This document shows positions 42,249 through 51,612 of a stretch of DNA of 64,000 nt, piece after piece. The stretch is from Rhodoplanes sp. Z2-YC6860 (GTDB lineage Bacteria; Pseudomonadota; Alphaproteobacteria; Rhizobiales; Xanthobacteraceae). The first letter of the stretch is position 1, and every line of letters starts with the position of its first letter. The stretch is taken from assembly GCF_001579845.1 (NCBI RefSeq), contig NZ_CP007440.1:4734029-4798028 (forward strand), given 5' to 3'. The notes beneath the pieces were generated by a model, which worked only from the letters and a program-made list of their open reading frames with translations, searched no databases and was not told the origin of the DNA. The position numbers were made by a program, and so were the translations under genes.

Positions 42249-43322
42249 TCACTTGCCAGGCGCGCCGATTGACACCGGCCTCACCGGCGAGCCCGAGCCG
42301 CCCTGGGTGCGCAGCGGCAGGATCATGGTGCAGGACAGCCAGACCTTGTCCTTGGCGAGTTCGCCGAGATTGGCGTTCTGGATCTGGTGAATGCCGGCGA
42401 TCGCAAGGTTCTGGTGATGGATCACGAACGGCAACCCGTCGGGCGTGCCGGCCGCGGGCGCGGCCTTGTTCTGCAGCATGCCGTCCGGCACCGGATCGGT
42501 GAACGCGTTGTCCAGGGCGACCAGCACGACCTTCTTCTCGGCGATCATCTTGGCGGCGTCGTAACCAAGTCCCGGCCCCTTGGTGTAGTAGAACTTCTCG
42601 GTGTCGGGATCTTTCCAGTAATCACCCCAGCCGGTGTAGATGTAGAGCACGTCGCCGGGCTGCAGCCCGCGTTTGCCCAGGCCCTGCGCCTTCAGCATCG
42701 CCTCGATGTCCTTGGCACCGATCACGGCGCCGGGCTCCATCGGTTTGCCCTTCCCGAGATAAGCCCTGGCATCAAGCAGCACCGCGGTGGTGACGATCGG
42801 CGGTGCCTTGTCGATGCCGAGCTTCTTCAGCGGCGAATCCGGCGTCGGCTTCACGTCGGTCTGGGTGAAACCGCCATAGTATTTCGCGCGGTCCGACGGA
42901 AACGCGCTCTTGCCGTCCCACTTGTCCGGCAGCACCGCGAAATGGCCGATCGCGTCCATCTGCGTGCCCTGCTGGCCGGGATCGTCGCTCACCGTCTCGT
43001 CGGTGTTGAAGGCGTGATAGGTGCCGGGGATGCCGACAGTCGGCTTGGCGTTCTCCTTATGCGGGATCGCAAACGGCGACTGCGGCATGGTGTTGGAGCG
43101 GATGAAGGACAGTTCGTAGACTTTCGCCTTGGCCTTCGCCAGATACGGCGCGCAGCGCTTCCAAGTCTCGGGCCCGAGCGTGTTGGCCATGCCGATCTCA
43201 TCGCCGGCAGGCCATGATGATGCAGCTGTCGGCTGGGCTTGTGACTGAGAATGCGCCGCATGCGACGCGATCAGCAGCGCCGAAGACGCGAGAAAGACGC
43301 GGGCGAGAAATTTGCAGGTCAT
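42249..43322 (-). CDS. Exported cyclase-family protein (kynurenine formamidase-like fold)
   Basis: A 357-residue protein. The signal peptide ends at HAAHS-Q near 25. The PF04199 cyclase core includes GTQMDAIGHF, aligned with the HxGTHxDxxxH metal motif of kynurenine formamidase, but with Gln in place of the first two His. VTTAVLLDARAYLGKG and GDVLYIYTGWGDYW follow. The Gln variant is known in a subgroup of the family, so metal binding may differ. GGGAGG precedes the ATG at 43322. Periplasmic; substrate unknown. Confidence 0.78.
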   Translation of the reverse strand: MTCKFLARVFLASSALLIASHAAHSQSQAQPTAASSWPAGDEIGMANTLGPETWKRCAPYLAKAKAKVYELSFIRSNTMPQSPFAIPHKENAKPTVGIPGTYHAFNTDETVSDDPGQQGTQMDAIGHFAVLPDKWDGKSAFPSDRAKYYGGFTQTDVKPTPDSPLKKLGIDKAPPIVTTAVLLDARAYLGKGKPMEPGAVIGAKDIEAMLKAQGLGKRGLQPGDVLYIYTGWGDYWKDPDTEKFYYTKGPGLGYDAAKMIAEKKVVLVALDNAFTDPVPDGMLQNKAAPAAGTPDGLPFVIHHQNLAIAGIHQIQNANLGELAKDKVWLSCTMILPLRTQGGSGSPVRPVSIGAPGK

Positions 43323-43619
43323 GCGAGCCTCCCGAAATTGTCTTCCGATGCGGCATTGTGGCGCTGCGCTGGGGCGGCAGCAATCGGGGCGTGTCAAACG
43401 ACACTCTGTCTCGGCTTGAGCTGCCCAGCACCCCGATATGCGGCGCCCGGACGCAGTGTGACGGCGGTCATACGCGCGCAATCAACAGAGTCGTAACGTC
43501 GTTGCGTGAGGCTTTGATTCCTAGCCTCCCCCGATCAGGGAATGAACCTTGTCGGCGCCGGTCGCGACCAACAGATATGCGGCGCCATATCGCGGCGCCG
43601 AACCATCAGGGGAATTAGC

Positions 43620-43982
43620 ATGACCAGTTCTTTTGTCCGATCCAGCCTTCTGGCCCTCGCTGCCGTGGCAGCCACCGCGAGCTTCGCGAACGCAGGCACG
43701 CCCTATGACGGCCGTTGGAGCCTTTCGATCACCACGACCCGTGGCTCGTGCGACACCTACAATTTCCCAGTCGACATCACGAACGGCCATGTCAGCTTCC
43801 CGGGCCTGGTCAAGGCCAACGGCCGCGTCACCGGCAAGGGCAGCGTGCGCGTGTTCGTCTCGGCGATGGGCAAATCGGCGAATGGCTCGGGCCGGCTTAG
43901 CGCGTCCCGCGGCGGCGGCAGTTGGAGCGGCCGCTCCGGCGACGAGCGCTGCTCGGGACGCTGGACGGCGGAGCGCGCGTAA
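43620..43982 (+). CDS. Small exported protein of unknown function
   Basis: A 120-residue protein. The signal peptide ends at ANA-G near 25. The mature part contains PYDGRWSLSITTTRGSCDTYNFPVDI and a Gly/Ser/Arg-rich C-terminal part with one further Cys (DERCSGRW), so one disulphide is possible. AGGGGAA precedes the ATG. The family is common in this bacterial group but not functionally defined. Followed by a terminator. The 297-bp region upstream shows no gene. Confidence 0.68.
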   Translation: MTSSFVRSSLLALAAVAATASFANAGTPYDGRWSLSITTTRGSCDTYNFPVDITNGHVSFPGLVKANGRVTGKGSVRVFVSAMGKSANGSGRLSASRGGGSWSGRSGDERCSGRWTAERA

Positions 43983-44020
43983 GCGCCGCCGCGCCACAGA
44001 CCAGTCACACAAAAAAGAAA

Positions 44021-44057
44021 GCCGGCGCGGGCTTGGCCTGCGCCGGCTCATTTTTGT
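44021..44057 (+). terminator. Terminator of the small exported protein gene
   Basis: A 9-bp stem, AGCCGGCGC / GCGCCGGCT, with an 11-nt loop, followed by CATTTTTG. It lies 39 bp after the stop and 11 bp before the convergent MAPEG gene ends, so it may serve both. Confidence 0.85.
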
Positions 44058-44067
44058 CCGGTCCCGC

Positions 44068-44451
44068 TCACCAGTGCATGACGATGCCCGCGACCGCGCC
44101 GATCAGCAGCATCAGACAAGCCATCGCCTGGATGAAAAACCCCGGCCGTCGCTTGTCCACCGCTTCGCGGTAGCCGACGTAGTACAGCACGCGGCCCACG
44201 ATCCAGGCGAGCCCGATTGCGGCCGACGCGGCATCGTTGAAATAGACCGCCGACAGCCACAGCAGCGGCAGGAACACCGGCATCCATTCCAGCGTGTTCA
44301 TGTGCACGCGGTGGATGCGCTCGAAGTCGGGATGGCCGGCGGTCGCCGGCAGCTTCACGCCGAACTTGGCGTGAGCCACCGAAACGCGGGTGCCGATGAA
44401 GAGGTAGAAAACCACCGCCAGCAGCGTGACGACTGCAGTGTATTTCGGCAT
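44068..44451 (-). CDS. MAPEG-family membrane protein
   Basis: A 127-residue protein with four membrane helices. It has the MAPEG signature FERIHRVHMNTLEWMPVFLPLLWLSAVYF and GLAWIVGRVLYYVGY. The family includes glutathione transferases and leukotriene synthase relatives; bacterial members often lack known substrates. It starts 22 bp after the FKBP gene ends and shares its strand. Confidence 0.86.
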   Translation of the reverse strand: MPKYTAVVTLLAVVFYLFIGTRVSVAHAKFGVKLPATAGHPDFERIHRVHMNTLEWMPVFLPLLWLSAVYFNDAASAAIGLAWIVGRVLYYVGYREAVDKRRPGFFIQAMACLMLLIGAVAGIVMHW

Positions 44452-44473
44452 GGGATCGCCTGCCGTGACGCGG

Positions 44474-44932
44474 TTACTTCACGCCGAGCAGCTCGACGTC
44501 GAACATCAGCGTCGCGTTCGGCGGAATGACGCCGCCTGCCCCGCTCGCGCCATAGCCGAGCGTCGGCGGAATGATCAGCGTGCGCTTGCCGCCGACCTTC
44601 ATCGAGCCCACGCCCTCGTCCCAGCCACGGATCACGCGGCCCGCGCCGACCGGGAATTCGAACGGCTCGCCGCGGTCGACCGAGGAGTCGAATTTCTTGC
44701 CCTTGGCGCCATTGGCATAGAGCCAGCCAGTGTAGTGCACGACGACGGTCTGGTTCGACTTGGGCTGCGCGCCAGTGCCCGGCTTGGTGTCGATGTATTG
44801 CAGCCCCGACGCCGTGGTGACGGGCTTCGCGGCGGATTGGGCAACGGATTCATCCATAGTGGCAACTCCAAGAACAGGCAGTCCGAGGGTGAGAATTGCA
44901 GCCAGTGCGGCAGCGCGTGAAAACGGTGGCAT
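44474..44932 (-). CDS. Exported FKBP-type peptidyl-prolyl isomerase
   Basis: A 152-residue protein. An N-terminal export signal (AALAAILTLGLPVLGVA) precedes an FKBP domain: TASGLQYIDTKPGTGAQPKSNQTVVVHYTGWLYANGAKGKKFDSSVDRGEPFEFPVG and GVGSMKVGGKRTLIIPPTLGYGASGAGGVIPPNATLMFDVELLGV. All active-site aromatics (Tyr, Phe, Trp region) are present. It helps fold periplasmic proteins. ATG at 44932 (MPPFSRAAAL); readings running upstream are not coding. Confidence 0.92.
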   Translation of the reverse strand: MPPFSRAAALAAILTLGLPVLGVATMDESVAQSAAKPVTTASGLQYIDTKPGTGAQPKSNQTVVVHYTGWLYANGAKGKKFDSSVDRGEPFEFPVGAGRVIRGWDEGVGSMKVGGKRTLIIPPTLGYGASGAGGVIPPNATLMFDVELLGVK

Positions 44933-45012
44933 CGATTGACCTCCGGTGGCGATTTCGGGGGCATCTCTGGCCCGATCCGGCGGCCACCGCAAGGGGGCAT
45001 CGGGCGCGTGGA

Positions 45013-45942
45013 TCAGGTTGGATGCGGGCAAGGCGCGTCGGGGACATATGGCCTGCTGAGGCCATCCGGCACTGTGGGAGGCGGCGGTGGCGGCGACGTC
45101 GCCAACACCGTCAATTTGTCGGCCAGGCTTTGAATGCGGTGCTGGCTGATGAACGAGCCGGTCAAAGTGTTGAAGCGGACGGTCCGGATGCGCGGGTTGC
45201 ACGCCTCGTACGGATGGAATTGCCGGCCGATGTAGCGAAGCAAAGCCAGAATCTCGCCGTGCTCGTAGACGTAATCGAACAGCCGGCCTTTTCGGTAGGT
45301 CTGCTCGCCGGCCGCAGCGAAATCGCCAATGCCGATCACGAAGGACGGATCGAACGCGTAGACGATGCGAATGCGCTTGTGGCCATAGGCCACGTGTTGC
45401 GCGAGCCCGCCGCCGAGCGAATGGCCGACCGCGACGATCCGGCCGGTGCAGCCCAAACGCTCCGCGATGCTGACGATCCGGTCGATGTGCCCGCCGGCCT
45501 GATCGTAATAGTCGTAGATCGGCGTCAGACGATTGAACCAGTGAAAATTGGCGATCCAATCGTCGAACGACGAAAACACGGTGCCGCGATACGAGATGAC
45601 GGCTTCGCGGCAGGTCCGGCCGCTCATATACACCCAGAGCTGGACACCGAGCTCGCCTGCACAGATCCGGTCGGCCGGACATTCGAACTTCGGCACGCGA
45701 ACGAATTTCCAGCGGCCGTACTGGGTGCCATCCGCCACATCGTCATAGGCCAGCGCCGCAAGCTGGGCGTAACCGTAATAGACCTTCGCGACGTCGCGCG
45801 CCGCATAGCGGTCGGGCTGGTCCCCAACCCGGACGATCACCTCGTTGGGGTCCTGAAACAGGAAAAGGCTGGAGCAGCCGGTCAGCGCAAAGCCGAGCGC
45901 CAGCACCACAGCCAGACGGACGCCGAAACGCAACGCCCCCAC
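45013..45942 (-). CDS. Lipase-family (class 3) lipoprotein
   Basis: A 309-residue protein. The lipobox LTGC at about 21-24 marks it as a lipoprotein. The alpha/beta-hydrolase core has EAVISYRGTVFSSFDDWIANFHW and the nucleophile GHSLGGGLAQHVAYG, with the lipase 3 layout; DPSF and HGEI may supply the acid and His. It probably hydrolyses an acyl ester at the envelope. The C-terminus is a proline run and may be disordered. Overlapped by nothing; the FKBP gene lies 80 bp downstream. Confidence 0.85.
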   Translation of the reverse strand: MGALRFGVRLAVVLALGFALTGCSSLFLFQDPNEVIVRVGDQPDRYAARDVAKVYYGYAQLAALAYDDVADGTQYGRWKFVRVPKFECPADRICAGELGVQLWVYMSGRTCREAVISYRGTVFSSFDDWIANFHWFNRLTPIYDYYDQAGGHIDRIVSIAERLGCTGRIVAVGHSLGGGLAQHVAYGHKRIRIVYAFDPSFVIGIGDFAAAGEQTYRKGRLFDYVYEHGEILALLRYIGRQFHPYEACNPRIRTVRFNTLTGSFISQHRIQSLADKLTVLATSPPPPPPTVPDGLSRPYVPDAPCPHPT

Positions 45943-46123
45943 GACATGCCCCTCCGTCAGCCCAGGAAGAACGCCCGCCGCATCCTAACCCGCCGCCCCT
46001 CCGGCGGCGGCGTTGCCGGATACCGCCTCACAGCTCTCGAACGCCGCAAGGCGCGCGGCGCTACGGTCCGTCCAGCTTCTGGGATTTCGCGACCAGGTCG
46101 ATGGCGAGGAGCGCCGCCTCGTT

Positions 46124-46297
46124 GTCGATATAGCCACGCTCGGCGGCGATGAACGGCGACAAAAACCGCTCCTCGTATTCCTTGGTGCGTGCCGCGATCT
46201 TGTCCGGGTCGCCGATGTCGGCGCGGAAGATGTGCTTTGACGCCATCACGTCATAGGCGCCGCTGAAAGGCGCCGCCGCCTGCGAACAGGCGAACCG
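46124..46297 (-). pseudogene. Fragment of pccB with two in-frame deletions
   Basis: Read leftward this stretch matches the C-terminal part of pccB (47720-49252) at about 96% identity: FACSQAAAP, then [12 protein letters not shown], then [36 protein letters not shown]. Compared with pccB it lacks 9 residues (LVTIITRKA) and 25 residues (VGGDLN to AVEI), both in frame, and then diverges before a stop at 46061. It is a fossil, not an active carboxyltransferase, and forms a direct repeat around the FAD monooxygenase gene. Confidence 0.8.
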
Positions 46298-46378
46298 GCT
46301 GACGGCCGCAGACAGCTTGCTCCTCCCCAACCCCGCAGGGATAATGGACTTTTTATATCTGCAGACTGGGCCGGGGAC

Positions 46379-47683
46379 TTGGGGAACAAACCTGTCATTA
46401 TCGCAGGCGGCGGCATTGGCGGGCTGGCTGCTGCCTTGACGCTGCATCAGATCGGCGTGCCGTGCGTCGTGTTCGAGGCGGTGCGCGAGATGCGCCCACT
46501 CGGCGTCGGCATCAACATGCAGCCAAACGCCGTGCGCGAGCTTTACGACCTCGGCTTTACGGCGGCCGATCTGGACCGCGTCGGCCTGCCGGCCAAGGAG
46601 TGGGCGCTGGTCGGGCTCAATGGCAACAATGTCTATTCAGAGCCGCGCGGGCTGCTGGCCGGCTATAGCTGGCCGCAATACGCCGTGCATCGCGGCCATT
46701 TCCACATGCTCCTGCACGACAGGCTCAAGGAGCGCGCCGGCGCCGAGGTGCTCCGCCTTGGCAGCCGTGTCACCGGCTATCGGAAGAACTCCGATGGCAG
46801 CGTCACAGCATTCATCGAACAGATCGACGGCCGCACATCCGACGTGACTGGCGCGCTGCTGATCGGAGCCGACGGTATTCACTCCGCGGTGCGCGCGCAG
46901 ATGCACCCGAACCAGCCGCCGATTCACTGGGGCGGTGCGGTGATGTGGCGCGGCACGACTTGGGGCAAACCCATCCGCACGGGTTCGTCTTTCGTCGGGC
47001 TCGGCACGCACCGCCAGCGGGTGGTTTTTTATCCGATATCGCACCCCGATCCAGCCACCGGTCTCTCGATGATCAATTGGATCGCTGAGGTCACGATGGA
47101 CAACAGTGATGGCTGGAAGCAGAGCGGCTGGTTCCGCCAAGTGCAGACATCCGACTTCGCGCACCACTTTGACGGCTGGGTCTGGGACTGGCTCGACGTG
47201 CCCAAAATGCTCCGCGGCGCGGACAGCGTCTTCGAAAACCCGATGATCGACCGCGACCCGATCCCGACATGGCAGGACGGCCCGGTGTTGCTGATGGGGG
47301 ATGCCGCGCACCCGATGTATCCCACTGGCTCGAATGGAGGCAGCCAAGCCATCGTCGATGCGCGCGTGCTCGGCGCGTGCATGGTTGAGCACGGCGTGAC
47401 GTCTGCGGCGCTGGAGGCCTTCGACAAGAAGCAGTGTGGCCCGATTTCTCAGGTGGTCTTACGCAACCGTGGCGCGGGACCGTTTGGGCTCCTCAACATG
47501 GTAGACGAGCGCTGCGGCGGCACGTTCGACAACATCGATGACGTCATCCCGGCGAAAGAGCGCGCGGAATTCATGGCTGGCTACAAGGCCGCCGCTGGAT
47601 TTGCGATCGAAGCGCTGAACAAGGCCGAGAGGACGATCAAGGAGGCGGCAAGGGTGCCGCCGGCGCACGCGCACGCGATGTAA
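46379..47683 (+). CDS. FAD-dependent monooxygenase (second copy type)
   Basis: A 434-residue flavoprotein. FAD motif GGGIGGLAAALTL at residues 9-21, the DG motif LIGADGIHSAVR, and GDAAHPMYPTGSNGGSQAIVDARVL near the C-terminal third. It resembles flavin-dependent salicylate/PhzS-type hydroxylases and differs clearly from the monooxygenase at 20699-21877. TTG start at 46379; the upstream sequence has weak SD GGGCCGGGG. It lies inside a segment bounded by pccB-derived direct repeats, which points to insertion next to pccB. Confidence 0.86.
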   Translation: MGNKPVIIAGGGIGGLAAALTLHQIGVPCVVFEAVREMRPLGVGINMQPNAVRELYDLGFTAADLDRVGLPAKEWALVGLNGNNVYSEPRGLLAGYSWPQYAVHRGHFHMLLHDRLKERAGAEVLRLGSRVTGYRKNSDGSVTAFIEQIDGRTSDVTGALLIGADGIHSAVRAQMHPNQPPIHWGGAVMWRGTTWGKPIRTGSSFVGLGTHRQRVVFYPISHPDPATGLSMINWIAEVTMDNSDGWKQSGWFRQVQTSDFAHHFDGWVWDWLDVPKMLRGADSVFENPMIDRDPIPTWQDGPVLLMGDAAHPMYPTGSNGGSQAIVDARVLGACMVEHGVTSAALEAFDKKQCGPISQVVLRNRGAGPFGLLNMVDERCGGTFDNIDDVIPAKERAEFMAGYKAAAGFAIEALNKAERTIKEAARVPPAHAHAM

Positions 47684-47719
47684 CGCCTGGCTCCAGCGGC
47701 ACCGAACGCCCGCCCTCCT

Positions 47720-49252
<1,533 letters not shown>

Positions 49253-49322
49253 TCCGACCCCGCAGTCCCTTTTCTTCCGAACTCAGGCAAGAGGCATACC
49301 ACGGAGGGGGCTGGGTTGAAGC

Positions 49323-49450
49323 TGACCCCCACCCCGGCCCTCCCCCTTTCAGGGGGAGGGAGCGGCTGACGTCGGTATCAGAAGCCTTGAGCGGACTGTG
49401 CAGCGCGACCGTCCTTGCCCTGAAAGGGGGAGGAATGAGGTGGGGGTCGG
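49323..49450. repeat. Inverted-repeat element between pccB and the TPR gene
   Basis: A left arm at 49323-49354 (GACCCCCACCC, then CTCCCCCTTTCAGGG) and a right arm at 49418-49450 (CCCTGAAAGGGGGAG, then GGTGGGGGTCGG) are inverted and about 33 bp each, with a 62-bp centre. Similar GC-rich palindromes are dispersed in related genomes; I infer this one is of that kind. Confidence 0.65.
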
Positions 49451-49491
49451 CGGGTTGCCCCATTCGGCGGCTTCGTGCAGAAGCACCGCCG

Positions 49492-50376
49492 ATGACAACC
49501 GCCGACGCCCAAGACCCTCTCCAGGAGGCCCTGGCCCTGCACCGGCAAGGCAAGCACGACCTCGCCATGCAGCGCTATGTGGCGATCCTGCAGACCAACC
49601 CGAACAACGTGGACGCGCTCTATTACGTGGCGGTGCTGGCGCTCCAGGAAGGCCAGATCGACGAGGGCATCAAGGTGGTCAATCGGGCCCTCGCCCTCGG
49701 CGCGCCGCAGGCCCGGCTCTTCAACCTCCTCGGCCAAGCACATCTGCGCCAGAACAGGGACGACGACGCGCTCAAGGCCTTCAGCCGTGCCATCGAAACC
49801 GATGCAGGCTTCGCCGATGCCTATGGCAACCGCGGAACCCTTCTGGCCGAGATGAAGCGGCTGCCGGAAGCGTTGGCCGATTTCGACCGCGCCCTGGCAC
49901 TGCGGCCCGACAACCCCGCCGACCTCTGCAACCGCGCCGGCGTCCTCTCGGACCTGGGCCGGCTCCACGAGGCGCTCGCGGGCTTCGACCGCGCGCTGAC
50001 GCTGATGCCGCAACTTGCACCGGCCTTCTACAACCGCGCCGAGGTCAAGGTGAAGCTCGGCCTCTTCACCGATGCACTCGTCGACTACGACCGGGCGATC
50101 GCGCTGTTTCCCGACATGGCCGGCGCGCACTCCAACCGTGGCCTGACGCTCAAGGCCATGGGCCGGCTCGAGGAGGCGCGGGCGAGCATCGAACGCGCGC
50201 TTGCGATCGATCCGAACAACGTCGAGGCGATCGTCAATCGCGGCAATGTCTCCTATGAGCAGGGCCGGCTCGACGAAGCGATCGCCGACTACGAGCGCGC
50301 CTTGAAGCTGAAGCCGGATTTCACTCCGGCGAACCAAGCCCGGACCTTGGCTGAGCAAGGCAAGACGAAAAAATAG
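49492..50376 (+). CDS. Tetratricopeptide-repeat protein
   Basis: A 294-residue protein that is almost entirely TPR units. From about 40 onward the consensus A-x-x-x-F-x-x-A-I/L-x-x-x-P recurs (GTLLAEMKRLPEALADFDRALALRP; GVLSDLGRLHEALAGFDRALTLMP; GLTLKAMGRLEEARASIERALAIDP). About eight repeats. It should be a scaffold for protein interaction in the cytosol; no partner is obvious. ATG at 49492; no signal peptide. Confidence 0.85.
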   Translation: MTTADAQDPLQEALALHRQGKHDLAMQRYVAILQTNPNNVDALYYVAVLALQEGQIDEGIKVVNRALALGAPQARLFNLLGQAHLRQNRDDDALKAFSRAIETDAGFADAYGNRGTLLAEMKRLPEALADFDRALALRPDNPADLCNRAGVLSDLGRLHEALAGFDRALTLMPQLAPAFYNRAEVKVKLGLFTDALVDYDRAIALFPDMAGAHSNRGLTLKAMGRLEEARASIERALAIDPNNVEAIVNRGNVSYEQGRLDEAIADYERALKLKPDFTPANQARTLAEQGKTKK

Positions 50377-50406
50377 CGAGCCTGCGAACAGACGCGTTCG
50401 TCCAGG

Positions 50407-50451
50407 GCATGATCCCGAAAAGTGTGAAGCGGTTTTCGGAAAGGATCATGC
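50407..50451. repeat. Dispersed palindrome (GCATGATCC...GGATCATGC)
   Basis: The inverted arms GCATGATCC (50407-50415) and GGATCATGC (50443-50451) enclose CGAAAA and TTTTCG as a second, inner dyad. This composition matches a short repeat seen many times in Bradyrhizobium-type genomes, as I recall; a genome-wide count would settle it. Confidence 0.6.
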
Positions 50452-50472
50452 CAAAACAGGACAAAGAGCGAC

Positions 50473-50503
50473 GGGTCTGATTCAACGAAGTTGAATCAGA
50501 CCC
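50473..50503 (-). terminator. Long perfect hairpin at the end of the M48 gene
   Basis: The arms GGGTCTGATTCAAC and GTTGAATCAGACCC are 14 bp and perfect, with a GAA loop. It sits directly at the stop codon of the M48 protease gene (50503-50505). There is no T-run, so it may be a 3' stabiliser or dispersed repeat instead of a classic terminator. Confidence 0.5.
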
Positions 50504-51612
50504 TAGCCCTTGCAGATGTTCTTGAGAGCGCGCCACTGCGCGTCCGACAGAATGGCGGGACCGGTGTTGGGGCGGTTCGCCTTCTTCATCGTCTCGAGGC
50601 GATCCTCCGAAAGCGGATGGCTGGCGAACATCGCGATCGCGCTGTTGCGCTGCTCGCCGGTGATGCGAAGCAGAAACTCGCCCATCGGCTGCGGCGAGCG
50701 GCCGAGCTTGTGCATCACGTCGATGGCAAAGTCGTCGGCGCCGCGCTCCGCCTCGCGCGAGTGCGATGCGTCGATCAATTCGCGGCTGACCATGATCACC
50801 ACGCCGGCGCCGGTGACGTCGCCGAATAACAGCCCGAACAGGAACGACGTCCCGCCGGTTTGGATCAGGCGGCGCACGTTGTCACGATGCTTCACGTGTC
50901 CGAGCTCGTGGGCGATGACCGCCGCGATCTCGTCGGGGCTGTTCGCTTTTTGCAGGAGCCCATCGAGCAGGTAGACCCGGCCGCCGGGCAGCGCCATGGC
51001 ATTGGCGGTGTCAGACGAGAGCACGTGGGCGTCGAGCGGCATGTCGAGTTCGCCGGCCGCCTTGATCTTCTCCACCATGGCGGCGAATGCCGCCTGCCCT
51101 TCGGCATTGGTGCAGATCTGGCCGCCCAGAGCGGCGCGAATCTGGCCGTCGGCCGCGTCACCGATGCGCTTCTCGAGCGAATACGGAACGAGCGGCGCCA
51201 ACCGCTCGGCCGCCAAGGGAATGCCGTACATCGCAAGGCCCACGATCGAGCAAAAGGCCGCGAGCGACCAGAAGACGATCCGGAGCGTGTTGCTGCGGCC
51301 CGGCGCCGTGGCGTCGATGGCCACGCAGTGCGTGAGGATCGCGGCCCTGGTGGCTTCGTCGCTGATTTCCAAGCGCGCCAACGGCAGCGCCGTGATGCAA
51401 GCGAGCCGCATCACATTCGGCGGACCGTCGGCGCGGCGCACCTCGCCGAACGGCCAGATGTCGAGGATGCGGTCCTGCTCGACGATCTCGATGCCCCCGG
51501 CCATGCGCAATGTGACGGGGCGCTTGCGATTGGTCTTGCCGTCGAAATAGATCGCGGCCGGCGCGGTCGCCGCGCCGGCCGCCTGGTTTTCTTGAACCGA
51601 AAGAACGTCCAT
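50503..51612 (-). CDS. M48-family membrane metalloprotease
   Basis: A 369-residue protein. An N-terminal unfamiliar region (about 1-100) and a membrane helix (about 108-130; VFWSLAAFCSIVGLAMYGI) precede the M48 domain with the zinc motif VIAHELGHVKHRD and the Met-turn/third ligand region around EAERGADDFAIDVM. It should degrade or process proteins at the envelope. Its start overlaps the stop of the DUF898 gene (TGATG), and such pairs are found together in many alphaproteobacteria. Confidence 0.9.
   Translation of the reverse strand: MDVLSVQENQAAGAATAPAAIYFDGKTNRKRPVTLRMAGGIEIVEQDRILDIWPFGEVRRADGPPNVMRLACITALPLARLEISDEATRAAILTHCVAIDATAPGRSNTLRIVFWSLAAFCSIVGLAMYGIPLAAERLAPLVPYSLEKRIGDAADGQIRAALGGQICTNAEGQAAFAAMVEKIKAAGELDMPLDAHVLSSDTANAMALPGGRVYLLDGLLQKANSPDEIAAVIAHELGHVKHRDNVRRLIQTGGTSFLFGLLFGDVTGAGVVIMVSRELIDASHSREAERGADDFAIDVMHKLGRSPQPMGEFLLRITGEQRNSAIAMFASHPLSEDRLETMKKANRPNTGPAILSDAQWRALKNICKG

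Noticed and set aside
46061-46447. Possible 128-residue protein with pccB-like part
   Set aside because: It is a fragment of pccB with deletions and no start, upstream sequence or fold of its own.
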